Source: Eublepharis macularius (Eukaryota; Chordata; Lepidosauria; Squamata; Eublepharidae). From it: a stretch of DNA of 64,000 bases. Numbering within the stretch: position 1 is the stretch's first letter; each line of letters begins with the position of its first letter. The stretch covers positions 17,876,001 through 17,940,000 of the forward strand of contig NC_072801.1 of assembly GCF_028583425.1 (NCBI RefSeq), read 5' to 3'. Below, piece by piece: positions 56,601-64,000 of this stretch. The translations under genes were made by a program, and so were the position numbers. The notes beneath the pieces were generated by a model that saw nothing but the letters and a program-made list of their open reading frames with translations, did not search any database and was not told the origin of the DNA.

Positions 56601-59600
56601 TGTTAAGAGTGCTGGGCTAGGATCTGGGAGACCCAGGTATGAACCCCCACCCTGCCACGGAAGGTCACTGGGTGACCTTGGGCTAATCATACGCAGCGTA
56701 ACCTATCTCACAGGGCGGTTGTGAGTATAGAGCGGAGGTGACGAGAATGACGTACGCCTTTTGGGTCTCCAATGGGGAGAAAAGCAGGGTACAGGTGAAA
56801 TGAATAAAATAAATAACACTCCCCACACAAAAAAATATACTGACGTGGCCAAGGCTTGCCACATCGGCGAGAACTAAGCCCAAGCAGAACAACTTAGAGT
56901 GTAACACAGAAAGAACTGTTAATTTCAAGGCAGGCGGAAGGGGAGGGGGCAAGTGGAGAAAGGGAGGGCCATAGGAAGGAAAGCGGCCCATTTGAAATCA
57001 CTAATGGCACCTACCAGCATTGGCCACAAGCAAAATGGGCAGTTTGCCAGACTCGATATCCTCTTTGATCAGCCTATCCAGAAAAGCGACATCCTATCAC
57101 AAAAACAAACAAACAAGGAACAGATTACTTATGCGCATAAAACGACCAAGGCACAGTCCCGCTGTTTTGGCAGTACTTACCATCTGATGCTGTGAGCCGA
57201 ACATGGTATTGCAAGGCACCCGGCACATGCAGGAAAGGGGCAATCCAAGCTACGGGAGAGAGAGAGAGAGAAAAAAAGAGAGGATCGAGAAATCGGCTTT
57301 GAAATGTTTATTTCAGATCTTTAAGAGGGGCCGCAGTGGAAACGGTCCCTTTAGCTATTTTGAAATGGTACTTTTAGTTATTTGGATACATATACTTTGC
57401 TTTTCTACCCAACGGGGATCCAAAGTGGCTTACAACTGTCAGGTTCTGGTTGTGTTTAAGCCAAAGAGACTCCATTTTAACTTTGTCAGTGTATTAAGTG
57501 TGCTTCTTGCAGGTGGGAAGACTGCTGCCGAGAGCCTAGCAGAGGGAGAGGGATTGTTATCGTCTACATACCTCCGCCTTCCTGCCGCCCTTGGGAAACG
57601 TTCCTTTTCTCACCCTCGGGCCGTTTGTTTTGAAAACTATGGGGGAGGTTGGGGCCTGAGGGGAACTGCTTATTCTGTACCTAATCCTTTGCTTGGCATT
57701 CGTAACAATTCTACAGTTCAGCTAAGATCAATGTATCTTGGAATGCGTACTCTATTGGTTGACTATCTTCAGTAAAGCCTTTTGAAATCAATGGACTTTT
57801 GTCTTTTTGCAAGAGGTGGGCTGAGTTGCAACTTTTAGCAAGCCACAGTCTGACAACAACATCATTCTTCTCGCCTCTATTTTATCCTCACAACAACTCT
57901 CTGCAGTTGGCCAAAGAGTGACTGGTCCACGATCACCTAGCAGAACTTTCAAGGGAGTTAGAAGACTTGAACTCAAGTCTCCCAGATTGCAATTTCAGCG
58001 CTCTACCTACTACACCCCTTTGGATCTCTGCTACACGGGGGACTGATCAGTTCAGCAATCCTACCAAGCTGGCATGGGGTAAATGGTTTCGGGAGATTTA
58101 GCAGCCTCTGCTTGCTTTTAAATTTGTAGCGTGTGTGTTTGTAATCTGTGTTTTAGCCTTGCTAATTGGACTGGTATGTTTTGTATCCTCCTGAGCTGGT
58201 TGTGGCATCGTTAGCTGCCCGGAGTTTAGGGCAAATAAACAAAAAGTACCAAGCCGTGAAATCTAACTAATGAGTGTCTCTATTGTAAATCAATCAAATT
58301 AAAGCAACATTATAGTCAAATTAAGCAAGATAAACAGAGAATATATATACACACAGTGTAGGTGATTACAGAAGGCAAAGCATCATATATAAATAATTAA
58401 AATATAATTCAACAGGATTTCCTATACAGTATTAAAGTGCTATGTGCCTAGAATTGACCAGAGGTCTAAACAGTAATCACCAAAGTCCCAGTAAGTTTTG
58501 ATGAAACAATGCCAGAAGGTCTTCAGTGCAGTAAGTTTCTATTGGAGAAACAGTGTATATGATCTCATATGAAGACAGTGTTAGGCGGCAATGAAGAATG
58601 GATACACAACTGCGGCGGGAAGCCAGCAATCTGCCCGTTTCACCTCTTCATCCTGGCACGTGCCAAAATGGAAGGCAGATGCTAAAGGCTAAAAGAATAT
58701 TGAATGACTAGTGGAGGTGTATATGCGTGGCCTGTGATATAACGACCGCCTAACACTGTCTTCATATGAGATCATATGCACTGTTTCTCCAATAGAAACT
58801 TACTGCACTGAAGACCTTCTGGCATTGTTTCATCAAAACTTACTGGGACTTTGGTGATTACCGTTTAGACCTCTGGTCAATTCGAGGCACATAGCACTTT
58901 AATACTGTATAGGAAATCCTGCTGAATTATATTTTAATTATTTATATATGATGCTTTGCCTTCTGTAATCACCTACACTGTGTGTATATATATTCTCTGT
59001 TTATCTTGCTTAATTTGACTATAATGTTGCTTTAATTTGATTGATTTACAATAGAGACACTCAATAGTTAGATTTCACGGCTTGTTATTTTTTGCTTATT
59101 TGTACATTACCGTGATACTCTCCCTTTGTTTACTACCTGAGTTTAGGGCAGGCAGAAATGTTTTAAATAAATAAAGCGGGGCTTCTATCATTTCAACAGC
59201 TCACACAGCTGCTGCCAGAAAGCACTCAACGTTGCTGTTCCAGTGTTTCTTCCCAGTGATTTAAAGTAATTCCAGTTAGGCCACACACACACACACACCA
59301 TTATGGTAGAACAACCACAGCCTCCTACGGCCTCATGCCACAACAAGGAAGAAGGGCAGTGACATTCGGATGACCTGATTAGCTCAAGAATCACAGAGGA
59401 GGGAGCGTTCAACTCCTGAACACGCCTGACTGAGCATCTCTGCAGTCTATTCCACCAGCACATTAAAAAAAAAAAACCCTAAACGCCGCCAGCTAGGCAC
59501 AACATGCCATTTCTCTAAACCCTTACATATATGTGGTTCCAAAGAACTTGAGTGGAAGGAAAGCAGCTATTAGTGCTGCTCTATAGTTCCTTGTGCACGA

Positions 59601-62600
59601 GTCTCTGCAGTGGTGGGAATAGACAGCTCTTGAGTATTTGCAAGCAGAAAGCATGTCTTTAGATTTACTTCATTTTCTCATGCAACATGTAAGCTATAAA
59701 ACCGAAGGATCTAGCGATTACATTTTCATCCTGTCTTTCCTCCAAAGAGTCCTGGGCAGAGCTCATGATTCTCTCCTTCCCTCCTCCACTTTACCATCAC
59801 AACAACCCTGTGAGGTCACGTGTGTGCCACCAGCCCAAAGCCACACTGTGGCTGAATGGAGAATTTGAACTCGGGGTCTCTCCAGTCCTAGCCTGAGCGC
59901 CTGACCACACCGGCTGTCAGGATTCAACCCCCTGAGCCTTGTGAGGATCCACCAGATCAAGCTTTCCAAATGTGGACTTATCTGCATTTCCAACTGTTAA
60001 CAGGATGTACACAAAACAGGTCGGATTTGGCTCACTTCCTTAATTTCCATAAAACACTCAGATGATAGTGTTTGAGCTCTCAAGAAGTGAAGGGAAGTGG
60101 CTGGAGTATCAAACTAGGCACGGGGAGAACCAGGTTCTAATTCCTGCTCTGGGCCAGTCACTATCTCGCTTTCTCCCTCAGCTAACCTACCTCACAGGGT
60201 TGTTGTTGTGAGGCTAAAAATATACCTTCTGTGTGAGTGTATATATGTATACATACATATACATATACACAGGAATCATGTAACAGAAACACAACAGGAT
60301 GGTGATAAAGCTGTTCACTTCAAACACAACAGGATTGTGTTGCTTCGACACTAAACACTGAGTGGACCATTTTTTTTTCAAAAGATGCAACATGTCAAAA
60401 ATGCTCTTCAAGTTTTGTGCTACCTGGTTGCAAAGGGACTGGCCCAAGCCCGCTCTGGCTGCAGAACTGATATAGATCATCGGCTGTTTGCTGTAGAGCA
60501 CGTTAAAACCTTCGGCCGTGTAGTCTTCATAGTGCGAGTGGATCACGAGGCGGCAGACTTTTAAGAGGCCCTCGCGATCGTCTTCGTGGAAATACGCTGA
60601 CCCATTTTCAAACCTGTTTGGAGAAATTATTCATTACATCCGAGCTCACAAAAAAAAGGGTGGGTGGGTGAGCACTACACTTGGGCACACACTTCCACAG
60701 CTGACGCTGTCATTTTTATGAGTGACACGTCATTGTTAAGCACTCATATTTCCAAGGAAGAGGCACATGGCACACAAAGCCCTTCTTGCACCATCTGTTC
60801 CACACCCTAAAAACTATCACAATAAACCATGGTTTCAATTAAATTTTAAGTAGCTTTTCTCTGGTTGATGTTAATCAGAAGCCACTCCCAATGCTGAATG
60901 ATACACACAAACCTGAAGAGTCTGCAGAGCCACAGGGTTGTATCTGAAAGGATCCGAGTTGTCAGTTTCCGCAACCTCTCTCTGTCCAACACAGAAATAT
61001 AGGCGGCCAAGCTGTGTCCTAGCAAAGCCATGTGACCTTGCTCACCCACATTCTGGAGTCTGCAAAACCAGAAATATGTTAGAATCTTGTAATTTTCGTG
61101 ACTCTGCAGCTACCTGCCTGCCGGTGGAGTATCAGACAATTAAAAATCATTTACATCATCTTATAAGGATCAAAAGGCTGATCTTTATTAATAAACAATG
61201 GGAACAACTTCTATGTGCCATTACCCTGAATGATTCCAAGCAGTTCTGGGCCATAACTAATGGTGCTATTTGCTCTGAGATCCCTTAAATATCAGCCATC
61301 TCCCCTGATACATGGTTTCAGTATTTTTCTGACCTATTTTGTGAGGACTTCTCTAATGGAAGGCAACTGGTTTATTCTCCCCTGGATGGTCTCCCAGAGT
61401 GGCCTCCGGTCACCCCGGAGGAAATAATAACTCTTATAGAGCAACTAAAATCAGAGTAAAGCTTCGGGCCCAGATGTGATAATCCCAGAGGTGTTGAAAG
61501 CTGATCCAGAGTGGTGGGCCCCTCTGCTAGCTTCTCTGTTTAAATATGTTAGAATCATCTCTTTTACACAAATTAAGTGTCTCAGTTTTTGCTTATTGCA
61601 TGTTTCTGAAAACCTCCACATATCATTCAAAACAGTCTTGATACGGTGAAATGAGTCATTCCCTGTTGACTCCAAACACTCTTTGCCTTAGGAAGACTTG
61701 TGAGTGATTCAAAATCTTGTCCTTTAAAATAAATTAGAGATGATTTTTTAAAGTCATCCTAGCCCATTCTATACCTCTCAGATGGTGACCATCTGTCATT
61801 TGTGAAATGCATTTTTAAAAAAACCTTAAAGCTGACAACTGGTTACATGCCAGTTCCTAGGAAGTGAACACACGACCCCGTATTATTTCCCCAGCATTCT
61901 GTAGAAACTAATTCTCTGCCCCCATGACCCCGATGGAAGCAAGTTACCAAACATTTATATATTTTTATCCAGAAACAGAAGCTAAAAGGTGGGAGTCAAT
62001 CCCTACAAAACAGCAACGAACCCCAGCACATGTAGAAAATTAGGTTGGCAGTCAAAATGTTCTGACGAATATGTTTGCACCCCCTCCACACAAAAAAGAA
62101 CTTCTCACAAATTGTCACCCATTTAGCAGTTCGGAAGATGCCAGCAGTTTGTAGGAATTGGACTATCAGCAGGAACATTTCATGTTCCACCTCATTGCTA
62201 TTAACGATGGAATTCAGTTCAGCATAAGACTTCTTGAAAAAGACAAAACTTTGAAAAACAAAAACGGTTCTTTGTACTTTGTTTAAACAAAGTATTTGAG
62301 GGGTACATGCCTCGTATACAGAAGGACCCAGGTATAGTCTCCAGCATCTGCAGTTAACTGGATCTTGGACAGATGAAGTTAGAGAAGTCCATTCCCTACT
62401 TGAGACCCTGAAGAACCACTGCCAATCAAACCAGACAATACTAACTTGGGAGCCCTAGAAGTCTGACTCAGTAAATGGCAGCATTAAACACCTCATTGGC
62501 CTGAAAAGAAAACTGGTTTTCCCGAATGCACTGTCAAAAAATTATGGTGGTAGTTTTGTACAACAATTAATTTTTTTTCTGTATATAGCCTTTTTTCCCC

Positions 62601-63512
62601 ATGAAGGGGATCATCTTACATTCAGGGCTGTCTTCCTTTCCAGTAAATGCGGGTATTCATCTCTTATAAAAATGTGTTCTTAATCATGCTCTCTTGATAT
62701 ACAATGCAAATAGATTTTTAAATAAGTTCACAAGTCCCAGTACAGAATTTAAAAAATACAACGGCATAAAAAGTTAGTGACCAGCTGCCATCAAGGGCCA
62801 AGTGGGAACCCCACCTGTTCAGCCCCAAGCCCTTGCTGGACTGCCTCTCCGCTATCACACATCAAGACCGTTTTGATGCACAACTTAGCATTTTGTTGCG
62901 GTTGTAAAAATGATTTTGCTCAGGGCTTTTTTCCAGCTGGAATGCGGTGGAATGCAAATGGCCACATGGCCAGTGGCCCCGCCCCCTGATCTCCAGACAG
63001 AGGAAAGTTTAGATTGCCCTCTGTGCCGCGGAGGGCAATCTAAACTTGCCCTCCGCAGGCAAGCACCCCCTGATCTCCCCTCTGTCTGGAGATCAGGGGG
63101 TGGGGCCACCAGCCATACGACCATTTTCGCGGAGGGAGATTTAAACTTTAAAATACTCCCCCCTTGTTCCAGTTGACCCAAAGTGACATCATTGGCCCTG
63201 GGAGCATGCGTGCACTTTGTGCGCATGCATGTTGTACCAGGGGCACCATCTCCTGCCAGGAGTTTCTGCCTGTGCTGGCAACCCACTGAGTTCAACCACC
63301 TCTTTTCCCAGAAAAAAAGCCCTGATTTTGCTAGCCACTTTGTAAAGGTCCGTGAAAGCTGGGACACAAATTATCTAAGTAAGTTAAAAAATGAGAGAGA
63401 ACATTTTAGCAGAGCACCAAATGCCCACCTGTAAGACTGCATGGATTCCTCCTCCTCATCGCCGTGCATAAGATTCTGAACTAACTGAAGAATGCTCACC
63501 ATATCTTGCCCA
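29673..63512 (-). CDS. PDXDC1: PDXDC1, pyridoxal-dependent decarboxylase domain-containing protein 1 (5' exons outside)
   Basis: Twenty coding exons on the minus strand, 5' to 3': 63429-63512, 60913-61059, 60424-60613, 57181-57249, 57015-57093, 55862-55946, 54386-54434, 53751-53852, 51778-51903, 50146-50196, 49791-49854, 46200-46276, 44738-44843, 37358-37529, 35772-35881, 35330-35451, 32999-33091, 31904-32000, 30301-30405, 29673-29923 (stop TAA). Borders are GT/AG and phases join, giving about 725 aa of a protein of about 790; the N-terminal exons lie to the right. Landmarks: GQDMVSILQLVQNLMHGDEE, LSDTTLWLCRLF, GRLKELCEQHGMWLHVEG, LRALPLWLSLQYLG, LNELESDL, LLRQIPVVGSVLNWFSP and a low-complexity Ser/Glu-rich tail ending GQESLR. 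The fold is group II PLP decarboxylase, but the usual His-Lys cofactor motif reads LTLGPWLGLP and the usual HVDAA reads HVEGV, so catalysis is doubtful. Cellular role is not known to me. The exon at 46200 is poorly conserved. Confidence 0.96.
30885..30990 (+). mobile_element. Penelope-like terminal fragment
   Basis: AGTCCAGTAGCCCCTTTAAG, ACAAGACTTCCAGGGTATAA and GCTTTCGAGAGTCAAAGCTC match the terminal-repeat wording of the family, followed by a short inverted piece CTTTAAGGGGCTACTGGGC. It is in a PDXDC1 intron. Confidence 0.55.
34757..34950 (+). mobile_element. tRNA-derived SINE (type B)
   Basis: The head GAGCTGTGGCTCAGGGCC...AGCATCTGCTTTG has a good A box and GGTTCAGTCCC a good B box. The body GGCATCTCCGGTTTAAAGG to CTTGACGGACCAGTGATC and a tail GGTATAAGGCGGC follow. 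Best type B copy in the window. Confidence 0.85.
36545..36695 (-). mobile_element. tRNA-derived SINE (type A), reverse orientation, degraded
   Basis: The minus strand carries the head CCAGTGTGGTGTAGGGG and the body with GTTGGGTTAGTGTTCCC and CATCTCACAGGACTGTTATG. It is in the PDXDC1 intron upstream of the 35772-35881 exon. Confidence 0.6.
39019..42780 (-). CDS. L1 ORF2 protein: AP endonuclease and reverse transcriptase
   Basis: The 1253-residue product carries out target-primed reverse transcription of its own mRNA. An apurinic-type endonuclease fills about residues 1-240, with LSWNINGLNS, CLQETHI, AGDFNGV and the catalytic SDHNP motif near residue 230. The reverse transcriptase follows: PGPDGLTAKFYK, LIPKEGQDLTSVKNYRPISL, EKAFDNL, GTRQGCPLSPLLFILVLEIL and the catalytic FADD at about residues 695-698. 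The C-terminal cysteine motif CWKCKKHEGSLYHMWWSC lies near residues 1110-1127. Length and order are normal for L1 and no stop interrupts it. The start overlaps the ORF1 stop, so translation probably depends on reinitiation or a similar mechanism. Another ATG lies two codons downstream. Confidence 0.97.
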   Translation of the reverse strand: MNMECKVLSWNINGLNSPNKRKNIFHWLLKQKCDIVCLQETHIRKQDVKYLKSGKLGKEFVAASKKKKRGVVLYIKEELQPKFVMRDVEARFVAVECNWNLKRVLVVGLYAPNGAKESFFEDLRKHLDDLVYDQIILAGDFNGVTDLELDKKTTKAQKKRGLLPKLFFELIQQETLEDVWRREYPKTKQFTFYSARHLTLSRIDMIWASKDLALWTKEVEIMPMVGSDHNPIMWKFGKRRKRKAWRINEDLLQESENMETLRRETKFFIQYNVNKEVPTSKVWDAYKAVVRGILMDLNGRARKKKEEKRQEIEEKIKAKEVQLKKRPGKKKIHQEIKILQEQLTAMSNKELEWNLKRLNQKAFEGANKPGKYLAWQLKKKREKKIINKICEENKTYLEQTTISRAFYKFYAKLYNKKEVNKESIASYLEKTKLPEISEAWRNKLNSEVTDEEINMAIQSANLGKAPGPDGLTAKFYKTMANELAPFLKEVMNGVFRDQRIPDTWSEANISLIPKEGQDLTSVKNYRPISLLNNDYKIFAKILAERLKGWLSEVIEEEQAGFLPDRQIRDNLRTVINAIEYYDKRCDKEVGFFFVDAEKAFDNLNWDFMFATMEKLQLGERFVRAIKEIYRDQTAAIVVNDELTKKLTISKGTRQGCPLSPLLFILVLEILMIQIRQDEEIRGIKIKDYSYKVRAFADDIMLIVEDPLENMPKVIGKIKEFGDLAGFFINKKKSKILCKNMTKQKQQLLMETTDCEVTSKVKYLGVELTAKNIDLFKNNYEKLWTQIERDLIKWNRLNLSWLGRIAAVKMNVLPRVMFLLQTIPIIRDSKQFEKWQRKISDFVWAGKKPRVKVKVLQDAKERGGMQLPNLRLYHDAICLVWLKEWMTLKNKKLLALEGYKKIFGWHAYLWHDKVKVNSMFLHHFVRRSLFTIWKKYRTYLQEGTPLWVVPYEVIDPRAVDNEQQCLTYKEITKIEVSKLRIKTQEELSPNYDWFQYRQIRDLYNSDFAKGGIRTENSELEQTLLKEDKKRISKVYQVLLKWYTEDEIVKTQMVKWAINFNKEITMEAWEYLWKTTMKTTTCINIKENIFKMIYRWYMTPKKIALGNLNTSNKCWKCKKHEGSLYHMWWSCEVARQFWGEIIREMSEILQFQINKNPELLLLNLGMEGIPAHHRTLIFYMTAAARLLYAQKWKVQEVPTIEDWIYKLLYMAEMDKMTRKLRDLDSGQFNTDWEKLKQYLEKKWEVGGKLWQFENY
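42777..43559 (-). CDS. L1 ORF1 protein, RNA-binding coiled-coil chaperone
   Basis: The 260-residue product packages the L1 RNA. Residues about 1-85 (MSKKEWQSAIENLDKKLIDM onward) form a heptad-rich coiled coil that should trimerise. After it comes an RRM-like core with ENLRFRGLPE-type sequence, here KQLRFRGLPEVEGKSAQEQM, and RKLPRDVIVQFTTRNMKERI. The C-terminal domain has KKYRVLIQTLKDMNIRYRWE and a basic KKRIRSEREMERFIKD end. This is the transposase_22 type of ORF1 rather than the zinc-knuckle type found in CR1. It is slightly shorter than mammalian ORF1p (about 340 aa), mainly in the coiled coil. The frame is intact. Confidence 0.95.
   Translation of the reverse strand: MSKKEWQSAIENLDKKLIDMMKELKDTKLELIKEVKEVTQTVKSELSEVKKGVETISSELQGTQQRVKTVEDAMENLIDTQQTEMRLVKGRMSVAETKHMEKQLRFRGLPEVEGKSAQEQMTEVLADYLGKEEEEIVAILDVAYRVNSRIATQRKLPRDVIVQFTTRNMKERIVTKQFQDPLEIDGKTIIIMKELPRSVLLDRKKYRVLIQTLKDMNIRYRWELPEGVSFEFGGAKKRIRSEREMERFIKDNEKDLPTKP
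43560..44472 (-). promoter_or_regulatory. L1 5' UTR with probable internal promoter
   Basis: The 0.9 kb ahead of ORF1 becomes GC- and CpG-rich toward the element's 5' end (about 44170-44460), as in L1 promoters that act from within the transcript. Transcription would start near 44472. Which factors bind cannot be read here. Confidence 0.7.
44895..45078 (-). mobile_element. tRNA-derived SINE (type A), reverse orientation
   Basis: The minus strand has GGTGTAGTGGTTAGAATG, box B-like GGTTTAAATCC, and the body with CTCACTGGGTAAATTTTG. It lies just upstream of PDXDC1 exon 44738-44843. Confidence 0.7.
45138..45740 (+). other. LTR fossil, probably solitary
   Basis: About 600 bp begins TGTGACGGACAGGCC and ends ...TACTTCACA, a TG...CA arrangement, with an AGTAAAG-type end signal in its later half. 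A short primer-binding-like TTGGTGACAGGAGC follows. The family is likely Gypsy-type or an endogenous retrovirus. No matched second repeat was found. It is in a PDXDC1 intron, old by appearance. Confidence 0.5.
46380..49560. other. GC-rich anonymous block of about 3.2 kb in a PDXDC1 intron
   Basis: The base composition jumps to a high GC content at about 46.38 kb and drops again near 49.56 kb, between PDXDC1 exons 46200-46276 and 49791-49854. Many overlapping frames are open on both strands (up to 254 aa on the minus strand), as expected from composition. One minus-strand stretch near 48.4 kb, FTFTGEEKNPTVAAPSEDPP, reads like a real low-complexity protein linker. I cannot name a family. It may be a decayed large DNA transposon or a foreign insertion. 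Confidence 0.45.
50560..50815 (+). mobile_element. Penelope-like terminal fragment
   Basis: CTCCTTTAAGACTAACCAAC, CATAACCTTTCGAGAATCAC and CTCTTCGTCAGATGCGTGG match the terminal region of the family. GATAATGGGGTCAGTTGCTTC and an adjacent second copy of the CTTCTGATAATG phrase continue it. Confidence 0.6.
52895..53484 (+). other. LTR fossil, solitary repeat with a partial copy before it
   Basis: The main repeat, about 53016-53484, starts TGTTGTGTATTGGGC and ends GTACACAACA. It has CCAAT boxes, a TATATATAT box near 53320, and an AATAAAGAG polyadenylation signal near 53397. A partial copy of its start lies at about 52900. The structure fits an endogenous retrovirus LTR. No internal genes are recognised. 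Age is moderate: the promoter-like signals are still plain. Confidence 0.7.
53550..53712 (-). mobile_element. tRNA-derived SINE (type B), reverse orientation
   Basis: The minus strand gives GGGGCTGTGGCTCACTGG, GCCTTCGCTTTGCATGCAG, box B AGGTTCAATCACC and the body CAGTTGATGCAAAAGATC. It ends about 40 bp before PDXDC1 exon 53751-53852. Confidence 0.8.
54935..55840 (-). mobile_element. Penelope-like element fragment with GIY-YIG domain
   Basis: Minus-strand frames encode the C-terminal part of a Penelope-type protein: CNKPRCQLCSHI and ITCPQC cysteine motifs, then LYIGQTGQSLQQRINRHKSD, the GIY-YIG endonuclease signature, in the usual order. Similar terminal sequences with ACTAACAAAATTTG lie at both ends, as in Penelope's LTR-like repeats. 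The reverse transcriptase is missing and the reading frame is broken at least once, so it cannot move. It lies between PDXDC1 exons 54386-54434 and 55862-55946; the terminal repeat comes within about 25 bp of the latter. Confidence 0.85.
56588..56815 (+). mobile_element. tRNA-derived SINE (type A)
   Basis: GCTGGTGTGGTTGTTAAGAG, GGAGACCCAGGTATGAACCC, GGGTGACCTTGGGCTAATC and CTATCTCACAGGGCGGTTG follow the type A order. The tail ends with AATAAAATAAATAA. Confidence 0.85.
57434..57815 (+). other. Possible LTR fossil
   Basis: TGTCAGGTTCTGGTTGTG starts an about 380-bp stretch with a CAGTAAAGCC-type end signal followed by GTCTTTTTGC. It resembles an endogenous retrovirus LTR. No partner repeat was found. 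Confidence 0.4.
57868..58020 (-). mobile_element. tRNA-derived SINE (type A), reverse orientation
   Basis: The minus strand shows GTAGGTAGAGCGCTG, GAGTTCAAGTCTTCTAAC and TGATCGTGGACCAGTCACTC, then GAGTTGTTGTGAGGATAAAA, in the type A order. Confidence 0.75.
58251..59083. repeat. Near-perfect inverted repeat with 338-bp arms
   Basis: The arms 58251-58588 and 58746-59083 are reverse complements with only about five mismatches (roughly 98.5% identical), around a 157-bp unique spacer. The outer flanks keep some inverted similarity for about 20 bp more. Neither arm codes for protein and I do not recognise the sequence. It lies in the PDXDC1 intron upstream of exon 57181-57249, and a transcript through it would form a long hairpin. 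Confidence 0.95.
59720..59920 (-). mobile_element. tRNA-derived SINE (type A), reverse orientation
   Basis: The minus strand has TGTGGTCAGGCGCTCAGGC, CCCCGAGTTCAAATTCTCC and AGCCACAGTGTGGCTTTGGG, then GTGACCTCACAGGGTTGTTG. Order and wording are type A. Confidence 0.75.
60092..60235 (+). mobile_element. tRNA-derived SINE (type A), partial
   Basis: GAGAACCAGGTTCTAATTCC, GGGCCAGTCACTATCTCGC and CCTACCTCACAGGGTTGTTG match type A. The head is worn. Confidence 0.75.
61087..61541 (+). mobile_element. Internal LINE fragment flanked by a 15-bp direct repeat
   Basis: Plus-strand translation shows the linker that precedes the reverse transcriptase core in many LINEs: NDSKQFWAITNGA, TPEEIITLIEQLKSE, FGPDVIIPEVLKADPEWWAP and LLASLFKYV. 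AAATATGTTAGAATC occurs exactly at 61072-61086 and 61542-61556, like a target-site duplication. There is no 3' UTR or poly-A tail and the frame has stops. The family (CR1, RTE or similar) cannot be settled. Confidence 0.7.
62290..62490 (+). mobile_element. tRNA-derived SINE (type B), head degraded
   Basis: GGACCCAGGTATAGTCTCCAGC, read as a worn B box plus start of body, then CATCTGCAGTTAACTGG, GAGACCCTGAAGAACCAC and GTCTGACTCAGTAAATGGCAG, follow the type B order. Confidence 0.65.
62923..63324. mobile_element. Complete non-autonomous hAT-like element, 402 bp, exact 8-bp duplication
   Basis: Both ends carry CAGGGCTTTTTT in inverted orientation. ATTTTGCT flanks it exactly at 62915-62922 and 63325-63332. 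The interior contains an inverted repeat around GCCCTCTGTGCCGCGGAGGGC and a CCTCTGTCTGGAGATCAGGG block shared with the fragment at 20.8 kb. No coding capacity. It ends about 105 bp from PDXDC1 exon 63429-63512. Confidence 0.93.
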
Positions 63513-63809
63513 CTACAGAAAGAAAAGAAGAAATTAAAAATAAGATTACAGCTCAAATCAAGAGAGTTATCTCTCATACAGATTAAGACGGCATAAAGAG
63601 AGGAGACAGATGTTCAAAAAAGGAGCAGAGTCTCAACTTCTAACAATATAAACACATGTATCTGATAACATGCATTTTAAAAAAAGATATATTCATGCAC
63701 AAACATCTTGCGTTTGTGATCATTTGTAAGCTGCTTTGAGTAACTTGTCTAGAAAAGCAGCATGTCATGAACAATATTCGCCCTGAACAATGAATTATCA
63801 TGGGTATTA

Positions 63810-63990
63810 TTATGAGGGGCACTGTGGCATCGCGGGCTCAATCCCCAGCCTCTCCAGTTAAAAACACCTGGTGGTAGATGATGTGAAAGACCTCTGCCCA
63901 GGTCCTGCTGCCAGTTTGAGCAGACAAGACTGGCAGGCCACAGGTCTGAATCAGTAGAAGGTGGTTTCATGTATTCATACAACTAGTAAA
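63810..63990 (+). mobile_element. tRNA-derived SINE (type B)
   Basis: GGCTCAATCCCCAGCCTCTCC, split from its worn head GGGGCACTGTGGCATCG, then GATGATGTGAAAGACCTCTGC and CTGAATCAGTAGAAGGTGG match the type B body. Confidence 0.75.
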
Positions 63991-64000
63991 GCAATACAAA

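Overview
The window is nuclear DNA of a vertebrate, most likely a squamate reptile (lizard or gecko type). Three spliced protein genes lie in it: RRN3 (+, 3' half only), NTAN1 (+, complete) and PDXDC1 (-, all but its first exons). Order and orientation match the mammalian RRN3-NTAN1-PDXDC1 block (human 16p13.11, from memory), so this is a conserved syntenic segment. The squamate call is an inference from the repeats: a 5S rRNA-derived SINE, two tRNA-derived SINEs with squamate-style bodies, Penelope-like fragments, CR1-type LINE pieces and a full-length L1 with both reading frames open.

Layout. 1-8.3 kb: last six coding exons of RRN3 (the Pol I initiation factor TIF-IA), with an AT-rich foldback repeat upstream. 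8.3-12.4 kb: RRN3 3' UTR, then an intergenic spacer full of SINE, CR1 and MITE copies. 12.4-21.3 kb: GC-rich promoter and ten coding exons of NTAN1 (309 aa, catalytic Cys75 present). 21.3-28.5 kb: spacer between the convergent NTAN1 and PDXDC1, holding an unassigned CpG-rich, promoter-like island at 24.3-25.1 kb followed by a tandem array of MITE-derived units. 28.5-63.5 kb: 3' UTR and twenty coding exons of PDXDC1 on the minus strand. Its introns carry the 6.1 kb L1, LTR fossils, a 3 kb GC-rich anonymous block, a Penelope-like element with a GIY-YIG domain, a near-perfect inverted repeat with 338-bp arms, an internal LINE fragment flanked by a 15-bp direct repeat, and a complete 402-bp hAT-like element.

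The three host genes do not form a pathway: RRN3 acts in rRNA transcription, NTAN1 in the N-degron pathway, and PDXDC1 is a PLP-decarboxylase-like protein that seems to lack the cofactor lysine. I found no defence system, operon or other prokaryote-type locus. The novelty lies in mobile elements and DNA architecture, and in the orphan promoter island. Exons were placed by hand from splice signals, phase and remembered human protein sequences. No search was run.
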